From NCBI GenBank assembly GCA_018818125.1, contig JAHISQ010000165.1, positions 62,001-126,000 on the forward strand: DNA of 64,000 bases, in the 5' to 3' direction. Made by a program: the position numbers and the translations under genes. How positions within the stretch are numbered: the first letter of the stretch is position 1; the number at the start of each line of letters is the position of its first letter. Positions 51,634 through 59,538 of the stretch are shown here, piece by piece. The DNA is from Candidatus Rifleibacteriota bacterium (GTDB lineage: Bacteria > Muiribacteriota > Ozemobacteria > Ozemobacterales > Ozemobacteraceae). Below the pieces are notes generated by a model. The model was not told where the DNA came from, did no database searches, and worked only from the letters and a program-made list of their open reading frames with translations.

Positions 51634-53539
51634 AAGCTACTCGCGCAACGACATTCTCACAGCCTTCAAAGAGGTGGGCCTGCAGAAAGACGACACTGTT
51701 TTTGTCACAACCAGCCTGGGAATGCTTGGAATTCCGGAAGGCATTGAAAGCAGCGATGATCTAAATCAGCTCTTTTTTGATGTTCTCAAAGATTTTTTTG
51801 GCGCAAAAGGAAACGTTATTGTTCCTACTTACTCTTACACATTTGGTCGCAGCATATCAACTAATCTACAGGTTTTCGACCCAAAATCCACACCATCAGA
51901 AGTAGGCCCCTTTCCGGATTTTTTCCGCAAGCAACCAGGGGTTTTGCGGTCACTCGACCCAATGATGTCAGTTGCAGGTTTCGGACAACAAATTCCAGAA
52001 CTGTTTGAGAATCTACCAGCCACTTCTTATGGCGAAGGCAGTATTTTTGCGAGACTGACACGCATTTCGGCAAAATGCTGCAGCATAGGTCTTGGCCCAA
52101 ACTGGATGCCATTCATTCATTACGCAGACTGGCTCTGTAAATCACCTTTTCGTTACGACAAATTATTCAAGGGCATAATCAAAGAGGGCGACAATACACA
52201 AACTATTAACTGGCTGTATAGCGTTCCGCTTTTGCATCAGGCTTCACATTCAACCGGGCACAAAGTCGCCAGACTTGCGGAACAGGCTGGAATATGGCAA
52301 TTCTCAAATCTTGGTCGAGCCAGAGTCTATGCAGCTGATTACCGCCGCTATTTTGACTTTACTGTTGAGCAGCTGAAAAAAGATCCGTGGATGACAGCAG
52401 ATGGACCACCAGCCGACCCGCTAGAAATTGAATTACAAAGGGTTCCCGCTAATACCCCATCGGTTACCACAAGCGACGATACTCCTGAAAAAATTCTTTG
52501 CGACTTCTCTCAATTTCATCGCTGTGAAGTTTCAGATCATTCCGGTAACATAATCAGCCAGCTTGGCAAATACTGGAATCTACAAACCTTGAATTTTTTG
52601 ACAGGAGAAAGCCATCTCGACTGGGTTATCCCAGAGCGATGGCAACTCGACACAGCCAGTATATCCGACGAAAACGGACAAAGCATTATTCCTGAAGAAG
52701 AGCTACTAAGAAAAGCATTCGCCTATTCACCAAGCCGCACTGGTGTTTTTACCAAAGCAGAATTGTCGAAACACATTCGCTGCCACCCTTCGAATGCTTC
52801 ATTCTCTCTTTACCTCAACACTGTCTTAAACAGAGACTGGGGATTCAGCCTCTCCACCAATGAATTAAAAGACATCCCTGATGTCCCGTTAAAGATCAAT
52901 ATCAAAGCGAGTTCCGCCTTTGGTCAACTTAAAATAGCCGCATCAGAAATGCCTGACGGCCGAAAGCCTTTTGTAATAATAGTCGGTTACATTAACGGAC
53001 CTGCTGGTGGAAAAGACCTGATTAGCGCCTGGGCGGCAAATGCTGTCTTTCAGCGCCTGAAAAATGAGCAATCAGAAACAAATGTTGAGTATTTAATCTT
53101 GTTGCTTCCAGGGCCAGTTGGTTTTGCCGCCTGGCTAAGCACTCACGCCAACATCAGACACAAAATTCTTGGTGTGCTTGAATTTTGCAGATTACTGCCA
53201 GGAAATAAACCTGAGATCAGAGTCCCTGAAACTTTTATCGATCAGGAATTTGTAAAGCTTTGGAAAAACAATTGCCTCAGCTCTAACATTATCGAAAGAG
53301 CTAATGATAAAGCGTATCTTCTAACTTGCGGCGAAAACCCTTTAGCAGAAAAAAGGACACCCACGCATGAGTTTCCGGTTATTTCTCTTGGAAATCCCCT
53401 TGCGAATGAACTTCTGTACAATCCCGACGACACGGATCCATTCGAAAAACTCAGCCCTGACGATTTCTCATCTTCTCACGAGATGATCTCTGAAATCTGC
53501 AAAATCCAGTCTGAATTATGTAAAAAAGTGCAGAAATAA
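51626..53539 (+). CDS. AAC(3)-family N-acyltransferase fused to a degenerate DUF4910-like domain
   Basis: A 637-aa two-part protein. Residues ~5-270 are an AAC(3)/YokD-type acyltransferase: VPTYSYTFGRS, FDPKSTPSEVGPFPDFFRKQPGVLRSLDPMMSVAGFG and the catalytic-region FIHYAD (H165). Residues ~290-635 align with the DUF4910 protein of this cluster (DWVIPERWQLDTASISDENGQSI against DWEIPREWNVKEAFIENDRGERI; NRDWGFSLS against HDRFGFCMS). The metal-ligand segment CHPSMANNELSG is replaced by YINGPAGGKDLIS, so the second half is probably non-catalytic. Likely role: transfer of the ACP-bound acyl group to an amino sugar. The short 8-nt overlap with acp supports this. Confidence 0.82.
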   Translation: MNRSYSRNDILTAFKEVGLQKDDTVFVTTSLGMLGIPEGIESSDDLNQLFFDVLKDFFGAKGNVIVPTYSYTFGRSISTNLQVFDPKSTPSEVGPFPDFFRKQPGVLRSLDPMMSVAGFGQQIPELFENLPATSYGEGSIFARLTRISAKCCSIGLGPNWMPFIHYADWLCKSPFRYDKLFKGIIKEGDNTQTINWLYSVPLLHQASHSTGHKVARLAEQAGIWQFSNLGRARVYAADYRRYFDFTVEQLKKDPWMTADGPPADPLEIELQRVPANTPSVTTSDDTPEKILCDFSQFHRCEVSDHSGNIISQLGKYWNLQTLNFLTGESHLDWVIPERWQLDTASISDENGQSIIPEEELLRKAFAYSPSRTGVFTKAELSKHIRCHPSNASFSLYLNTVLNRDWGFSLSTNELKDIPDVPLKINIKASSAFGQLKIAASEMPDGRKPFVIIVGYINGPAGGKDLISAWAANAVFQRLKNEQSETNVEYLILLLPGPVGFAAWLSTHANIRHKILGVLEFCRLLPGNKPEIRVPETFIDQEFVKLWKNNCLSSNIIERANDKAYLLTCGENPLAEKRTPTHEFPVISLGNPLANELLYNPDDTDPFEKLSPDDFSSSHEMISEICKIQSELCKKVQK

Positions 53540-53556
53540 ACCAAAGCACGGTAGAT

Positions 53557-55056
53557 TCAAATTTTGCCGCGAAAACTATTTAAAGCAGATTTAATTGTCA
53601 GCAATCGAGCTGCGCCTATTGTTTTGAATTTATTATAATATTCACTTAGAGTTGGCACAGAAAGATTATAAGGCTTAATAACAAAGCCTTCCGGTAGAGA
53701 TTCAAGGTTGCGCATACTCCAGCAGGTTGCCTTATCGTTGCCGTGTTTGTCAGCAAAAATAAAGCTCTTACGCCAGGTATTGGTAGTGTCAAATGACAGT
53801 AGATTGTCTTTAACGCATTGTTCCCATAGTCGTGTTCCAGGAGTCGGGGTCGCCGCGCTAAATACTGGATAAACATAATCAAGCTTGTTAACCAGACTTA
53901 ACGTTTCCTCCAAAGTCTCTATCGTTTCTTCAGGAAGCCCAACGATAAAAAATGCTATAAGCCAGACATGTGGATGTTTATTTTTAAATCTGTTACACAC
54001 TGAAAAAATTTTCTCTGTATTAAGCCCTTTACCAATGACTTTATTGCGAATAAGGTCAGAACCGCTCTCTACTGCCAGTCCGCCTCGAATCATTCCTGCT
54101 TCAACAATTGCATCAATGATTTCATCGTCCAGACTCCTCAAATTGAGTCCGTTCTGAAACTCCAAAGAAATTTTCATACCACTGGCAGCAATTTTTCCAT
54201 ATAGTTCCAGTGCTTTTTTCTTGTTACAGGTTGAACAATCGTCAACGACGTAAAAATATCTTATCTGGCGCTCATAATAAAGAAATTTAAGTTCCTCAAG
54301 AACATTGTCTACAGATCTATGGCGATATGTATTGCTTGGTCCATGCATGGCATGAATACTGCAAAAATTACAATTATAAGGACAAGAGAGTGAGGTGATC
54401 AGTGGTGCAGCACATATAATGTTGTGCTCTCTTGGATTATACCAGCTATCCATGTCTTCGGAATGGTATTTTGAAAAATCGACATGACTGTAATCAAGAG
54501 TTCCCATTTTGTCAATCGCATCTCGATTTTTGTATTCAAGCCTTGGATTGATGAACACCTTGCCGTTTTCTCTATATCCAAAACCATTTATATGTTTAAA
54601 GTCTTGTGATTCTTTTTTCACGAGAACATCCAGCAACGATACAAAAGACTCTTCTCCTTCACCGATGACAATAAAATCAACTTCTGGACAATTTTCCAAA
54701 ATTTCTCGGGCATGAAGAGTCGGGTGAATACCGCCCAAAACGACATTCAAGTTGCTGCGTATTCTTTTAACAGTCCTGGCAAGTTCCAAAGCCCGTTGAA
54801 AAACTCCAGAAAAAAGGACACTAATCCCTACGCACCGAACTTCAGGGTTCTTTGCAAGCCAGTCTTCAAGAGTCTTAAAAATAATATCATCGTGAGAATC
54901 TATGTTTGCAGCTGTTATGATTTCATTGAAGTTAACAAGCTCACCATCATAGCCTTTTGCTCTTGCATAAGAATAAACACTGATAGGCCCAAGTGGCGGA
55001 ACAAGAGGTAAGGGTAGAATTCTCAATGGCGTAACAAGTAAAAAGTCTTTTGACAT
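53557..55056 (-). CDS. B12-binding radical SAM protein
   Basis: A 499-aa protein. Residues ~1-150 are a cobalamin-binding Rossmann-like domain (PPLGPISVYSYARAKGYDGELVNF, VVLGGIHPTLHAREILENCPEVDFIVIGEGE). The radical SAM cluster motif is in SLSCPYNCNFCSIH (CxxxCxxC), followed by a TIM-barrel fold with GGLAVESGSD and IVGLPEET. Such enzymes methylate unactivated carbons or rearrange skeletons. It faces the tailoring operon convergently, 17 nt from its end, and may add a C-methyl group to the same glycan. Substrate unknown. Confidence 0.88.
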   Translation of the reverse strand: MSKDFLLVTPLRILPLPLVPPLGPISVYSYARAKGYDGELVNFNEIITAANIDSHDDIIFKTLEDWLAKNPEVRCVGISVLFSGVFQRALELARTVKRIRSNLNVVLGGIHPTLHAREILENCPEVDFIVIGEGEESFVSLLDVLVKKESQDFKHINGFGYRENGKVFINPRLEYKNRDAIDKMGTLDYSHVDFSKYHSEDMDSWYNPREHNIICAAPLITSLSCPYNCNFCSIHAMHGPSNTYRHRSVDNVLEELKFLYYERQIRYFYVVDDCSTCNKKKALELYGKIAASGMKISLEFQNGLNLRSLDDEIIDAIVEAGMIRGGLAVESGSDLIRNKVIGKGLNTEKIFSVCNRFKNKHPHVWLIAFFIVGLPEETIETLEETLSLVNKLDYVYPVFSAATPTPGTRLWEQCVKDNLLSFDTTNTWRKSFIFADKHGNDKATCWSMRNLESLPEGFVIKPYNLSVPTLSEYYNKFKTIGAARLLTIKSALNSFRGKI

Positions 55057-55169
55057 TATCCTTTGTTCCTTTACTCAGCTTGAATTGTTGCTGTGCAACC
55101 GCCTACAAATACCACACGCATTATAACATTCTTCCTGGCATAAAAAACATTCATATTTTCGCTCGCAAA

Positions 55170-55208
55170 GCAAGCGCACAAGGAATTCATCTCTCCTTGT
55201 GCGCTTGC
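55170..55208 (-). terminator. Perfect 15-bp hairpin after the CoA-disulfide reductase fusion
   Basis: GCAAGCGCACAAGGA pairs with TCCTTGTGCGCTTGC across a 9-nt loop, 24 nt after the stop codon on the minus strand. It is followed there by only TTT, so termination may be partial. Confidence 0.65.
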
Positions 55209-55232
55209 AATATACTCGCAGCAATCCCTGAA

Positions 55233-57680
55233 CTAGATAAACAGACCAGCACTGCTTCTAGACAGTTCGTCAAGATACATGGCGACACCACCAAGTTCGA
55301 CACCGTCAAGAAGTTCGCTTTCCTTGATGCCCATCACGTCCATGCTCATCGAACAGGCAACAAGCTTAACGCCATTCTCGATCGCCAGCATCAGCAGCTC
55401 TCGGAGTGGAGTAACATGTTTGCTTTCCATGACCTTGTGCATCATGACAGTGCCCATGCCACCCATGTTCATTTTTGAGAGCTTGAGATCATCTATGTTT
55501 TTTGGCAGCATCATGCTGAACATTTTTTCCATCATGTCCTTTTTGACCGGCTTTTCAGATTCTTTGCGCAAAAGACATAGACCCCAGAACGTGAAGAACA
55601 GGGTCACCTTGTACCCACCTGCAACTGCACCGTTGGCAATTATAAGAGCGGCCATTGCCTTGTCAAAGTCGTTACTGAAAATCACATTTGTCATCTGCTT
55701 ATTGCAGGTAGTCAGCGAAGTACAGCTCTGCTGGCCAAGCTTGCGCACAACGGCACGATACTTACCGCCACCAACTTTTTCTACACTAATCGACTGGTGC
55801 CCGGTTGAACGACACCAGGCTGGCACATCAGCGGCAAAGCCCGGGTCTGTCGACAGCACCTCGATAGCCTGCCCCTTATCAATCTCGGCGATCGCCTTGC
55901 TCAGCTTCGAAATCGGACCTGGACACTGTAATCCCGAGACATCAAGAGTTTTAACGATATTCACAGCATCGGCAGAGTCCTGGCTCTGGGAGGCTTCGAC
56001 GTCACCACCAGCATCATCTGTCATATTAGATTTGTCATAGGTTGCTGTCTGATTAAGCATACAGTAAGTCTTGTAGCCACCATCAAGATTGGAGGCCCGG
56101 AAACCGTGCTGCTTAAGAATACGGTATGCCAGATAACCGCGCAAACCAGCCTGACAGTAAATCATGCATTCTTTTTCTTTCGACAGCTCACCGATTTTCT
56201 GACGTAATTCATGCAATGGAATATGCAATGCGCCAGGAATCATTCCGGCATGAACTTCTTCGAGAGTTCTTACGTCGAGTAGTTTCTGATCAGATTTGAG
56301 AGTTGACACATCGGTTGCGTGAAAGTGCTCACTGTGCCCGCGCAAAAGGTTAGCCGCAACAAATCCGGCATAGTTAACCGGGTCTTTGGCCGAACCATAA
56401 GGCGGCGCGTAGCAGAGCTCAAGCTCTTCAAGATCGTATACGGTCATACCAGCGCGAATAGCTACTGCCAAAACGTCAACGCGTTTTTCGACACCATCAA
56501 GGCCAACAGCCTGTGCGCCCAAAACCCGCCCAGTATCAGGATCATAAATCATCTTAAGGCTGATAGAAGTTGCGCCCGGATAATAAGAAGCATGATTAGC
56601 CGGGTGAACATAAATTTTATCATAGCGTATCGCATGCTTAACAGCCTGCTTTTCACTCAATCCGGTCATGGCAAAAGTCAGATCGAAAACCTTGCAGACC
56701 GCCGAACCCTGGGTGTCGCGATATTCTCGCTTGAGGCCAAAAATATTATCGACGGCAATACGCCCCTGGCGATTCGCCGGGCCTGCCAACGGTATCAACG
56801 CTGGCTTTCCAGTCATCAGATCTTTAACTTCTACTGCATCGCCAACGGCATAGATAGCTTCATCGTTGGTCTGCATGTAAGAATTCACTTTTATGCCACC
56901 GGTCACTCCTAACTCGAGACCGGCACCTTTTGCCAGCTGATTTTCTGGACGCACACCAATCGCCATGATAACAGCGTCAGTATCGATCTTGTTACCAGAA
57001 CTGAGTATTACACGCAGTTTATCACCGGTGGGCACAAAACCGGTTACTGATTGGCCAAGCAGCAGATCAACCGAATTCATCTTGATTTCGGTATGCAACA
57101 TGGTGGCCATCTCAGGATCAGCCGGCCCCATTACCTGACTGGCAAGTTCTACCAGAGTGACTTCGAGACCCAAATGACGCAATGATTCGGTCATTTCAAG
57201 TCCGATGTAGCCGCCACCAACAACAACCGCCGATGACTTGCCTTTTACAGCGGCCTTGATGCGGTCCATATCTTCAAGATTTCGCAGTGAAAAGATGCCA
57301 GGCAGCTCAATGCCCGAGATCGGGGGCTTGATAGCAGCGGCGCCAGGACTTAATACCAGATAATCATAAGATTCTGCATATTCCTGACCAGAGTTCAGAT
57401 CTTTAACCAACAGCTCTTTTTTACTGCGATCAATTTTTATGACTTCGTTGCGAGTTCGCACATCGATAGCAAATTTTTCGCGCATAGCCTCTGGAGTAGT
57501 TACCAGAAGGCTCTCACGCATAGGAATTACGCCGCCGATATGGTATGGCAAACCACAATTGGCAAACGAAATATGCTCACCACGCTCGAAAAGAACAATC
57601 TCCGCTTTTTCATCAAGTCTTCTGGCCCGCGCAGCGGCACTGGCTCCGCCTGCGACACCACCTACTATAAGTATTTTCAT
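55233..57680 (-). CDS. CoA-disulfide reductase family flavoprotein fused to rhodanese, TusA and DsrE-like domains
   Basis: An 815-aa four-domain sulfur-trafficking enzyme. Residues 1-445 are an FAD/NAD(P)H disulfide reductase (GGVAGGASAAARARRL, active-site Cys43 in FANCGLPYHIGG, second Rossmann AVVVGGGYIGLEM). Residues ~460-550 are a rhodanese domain with catalytic Cys in YCQAGLRGY. Residues ~585-655 are a TusA/SirA domain with the CPGP motif (LQCPGPISKLSKAI). Residues ~665-815 are a DsrE/F-like peroxiredoxin-fold domain. This fusion is known among anaerobes and probably handles persulfide or polysulfide reduction. It is unrelated to the flanking glycan genes. Confidence 0.92.
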   Translation of the reverse strand: MKILIVGGVAGGASAAARARRLDEKAEIVLFERGEHISFANCGLPYHIGGVIPMRESLLVTTPEAMREKFAIDVRTRNEVIKIDRSKKELLVKDLNSGQEYAESYDYLVLSPGAAAIKPPISGIELPGIFSLRNLEDMDRIKAAVKGKSSAVVVGGGYIGLEMTESLRHLGLEVTLVELASQVMGPADPEMATMLHTEIKMNSVDLLLGQSVTGFVPTGDKLRVILSSGNKIDTDAVIMAIGVRPENQLAKGAGLELGVTGGIKVNSYMQTNDEAIYAVGDAVEVKDLMTGKPALIPLAGPANRQGRIAVDNIFGLKREYRDTQGSAVCKVFDLTFAMTGLSEKQAVKHAIRYDKIYVHPANHASYYPGATSISLKMIYDPDTGRVLGAQAVGLDGVEKRVDVLAVAIRAGMTVYDLEELELCYAPPYGSAKDPVNYAGFVAANLLRGHSEHFHATDVSTLKSDQKLLDVRTLEEVHAGMIPGALHIPLHELRQKIGELSKEKECMIYCQAGLRGYLAYRILKQHGFRASNLDGGYKTYCMLNQTATYDKSNMTDDAGGDVEASQSQDSADAVNIVKTLDVSGLQCPGPISKLSKAIAEIDKGQAIEVLSTDPGFAADVPAWCRSTGHQSISVEKVGGGKYRAVVRKLGQQSCTSLTTCNKQMTNVIFSNDFDKAMAALIIANGAVAGGYKVTLFFTFWGLCLLRKESEKPVKKDMMEKMFSMMLPKNIDDLKLSKMNMGGMGTVMMHKVMESKHVTPLRELLMLAIENGVKLVACSMSMDVMGIKESELLDGVELGGVAMYLDELSRSSAGLFI

Positions 57681-57907
57681 ATTTAGCTCCCTTATCTGAG
57701 ACTGAACTTATTTCAAACCATTATATTACAAAATATTACCAACATGCAAATTTTTACAAAAAAATGGAAGCTGATGTCTCCACCAGCAGAAGCGAAATAC
57801 CTCAGAGTTGCAGAAAGCTATGCTTCCCGACCAGAATTCATGCATTTTCCAGAATGCTTTTCGTATATTATGTATCAAAATAGTTTTAAACAATTTCGAG
57901 CTTCTAC

Positions 57908-59242
57908 TCAAATGCAGGGTTTAATGATATCAGCAAGTTCGAAAGCAAGCTCAACAGCCTGTTCTGCATTTAGTCGCGGGTCACACTTGGATTGGTAATT
58001 TTTCCCTAAGTCCATATCCAAAATCTGACTGCTACCACCAGTACATTCTGTAACACTTTCTCCGGTCAACTCTAAATGGACACCACCCGCTATGGAACCT
58101 TCAGCTTTATGAATACTCCAAAAAGCACGGACTTCATTTAGTATATCTTCAAATACTCTGGTTTTTAATCCATTTTTGTTTGTATAAGTATTTCCATGCA
58201 TTGGATCACAACACCACGCAACTTTAAAGCCCTCTTTTTTAAACTCTCTAATCAACTTTGGTAGAAATTTTTCGATTTTGTCATGACCAAAACGAGTTAC
58301 AAGTGTCACTCTACCAGGCGTATTTTCTGAGTTAAGCTTTTCAAATAGCAGTTTAAGCTCATCTATTTCATACTTTGGGCCAATCTTTACACCTAGCGGA
58401 TTGCGTACACCTCTCAAGAATTCAGTGTGAGCGCCATCGGCCTGACGCGTTCTGTCGCCAAGCCACAGCATATGCGCACTGGTGTCATACCATAGTCCGG
58501 TTGTCGTATCAATCCTCGTCAAAGCCTCCTCATATTCCAGCAAGAGAGCTTCATGAGAAGTATAAACAACTGCCTCGTTAATTTGCGGTATATTCAAATC
58601 AAGCCCTAATGCTGATGTGAAGTTAATCGCCTTCCTTATTTCTTTAATAAGCTCATCATACTTTCGCATAGGAAAGCATTCCAGGCGCCAGGAATGGATC
58701 TGGTTCAGCGCGGCATAGCCTCCTCTGGTAAAAGCTCTAACCAAATTAAGCGTGGCAGCAGACCGGAAATAACCATCAAGTATTCTTGTTGGGTCAGGAA
58801 CTCTCGCTTCAGAAGTGGCCTCAGCGCTATTAACCATATCACCACGATAACTTGGTATGGATCGCCCATCTATTGTCTCCGTATCCTTACTGCGGGGCTT
58901 TGCATACTGTCCAGCGATCCTACCGACTTTTACGACTTTTTTTCCACCAGCATAAGCAATAATTATTGCCATCTGCAAAATTACCTTCAGAAGATCGTGG
59001 ATATAGGGACCATGACATCGGGAAAATTCTTCCGAACACTCGCCTGCTTGCAGAAGAAATGCTTTGCCCTCGGAAACTTCAGCCAGAAGATCGACCAAAG
59101 ACCTGGTCTCACCGGCAAAAACTAGCGCTGGCAAATTGGAAAGCTTGTCAAATACGTTTTCGCAGACTATTTTATCAGGCCATTTAGGCTGTTGCAGAAC
59201 TTTCAATCGTCGCCAGGAAGACTTGGACCATTCTTTATTCAT
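57908..59242 (-). CDS. Class II 3-deoxy-7-phosphoheptulonate (DAHP) synthase
   Basis: First step of aromatic amino acid synthesis: condenses PEP and erythrose-4-phosphate. The 444-aa length and the motifs LLQAGECSEEF, KVGRIAGQYAKPRS, LWLGDRTRQADGAHTEFLRGVRNPLGVKIGP, CDPMHGNT and GGVHLELTGESVTECTGG are those of the class II (plant/actinobacterial) type. The start is 59242, with AAGG upstream; the 59287 frame adds 15 residues without a ribosome site. It is isolated, with no other shikimate gene here. A long imperfect inverted repeat lies 115 nt upstream. Confidence 0.94.
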   Translation of the reverse strand: MNKEWSKSSWRRLKVLQQPKWPDKIVCENVFDKLSNLPALVFAGETRSLVDLLAEVSEGKAFLLQAGECSEEFSRCHGPYIHDLLKVILQMAIIIAYAGGKKVVKVGRIAGQYAKPRSKDTETIDGRSIPSYRGDMVNSAEATSEARVPDPTRILDGYFRSAATLNLVRAFTRGGYAALNQIHSWRLECFPMRKYDELIKEIRKAINFTSALGLDLNIPQINEAVVYTSHEALLLEYEEALTRIDTTTGLWYDTSAHMLWLGDRTRQADGAHTEFLRGVRNPLGVKIGPKYEIDELKLLFEKLNSENTPGRVTLVTRFGHDKIEKFLPKLIREFKKEGFKVAWCCDPMHGNTYTNKNGLKTRVFEDILNEVRAFWSIHKAEGSIAGGVHLELTGESVTECTGGSSQILDMDLGKNYQSKCDPRLNAEQAVELAFELADIIKPCI

Positions 59243-59356
59243 TCTTAAAACCTTAATTTTAGTATGATATTCTTGAACCGACAGCAAAATAACATTTAAT
59301 TTTCCCTAGTGAGTATTACGAAACTAATTGCTAGCCAATACTGATTTTTACCAATC

Positions 59357-59404
59357 ACCTCTTTTTAAACAGATTCATTGGCCAATGATAATTGTTTAGA
59401 GGTA
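59357..59404. repeat. Long imperfect inverted repeat upstream of DAHP synthase
   Basis: ACCTCT...AAACA...CATTGG faces CCAATG...TGTTT...AGAGGT around the perfect 12-bp palindrome CATTGGCCAATG (59376-59387), giving ~20 paired bases per arm with small bulges. It could be an operator, a 5' hairpin of the DAHP synthase transcript, or a small palindromic repeat. Confidence 0.55.
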
Positions 59405-59478
59405 ACAAATGAAATAGCAAACTTTTCAATGACCACAAAAATTGTGAATCGTTGCGCAACAAAACTTGGGTCTGAAGC

Positions 59479-59506
59479 AAAAAAAAGGCTGCCCATACGG
59501 GCAGCC
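59479..59506 (-). terminator. Intrinsic terminator after flagellin F
   Basis: Minus strand: GGCTGCCC-GTAT-GGGCAGCC followed by T8 (59487-59506 stem), 32 nt after the flagellin F stop codon. Confidence 0.95.
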
Positions 59507-59538
59507 CGGTGCAAACCTATTTAATTATTTAGAGAGAA

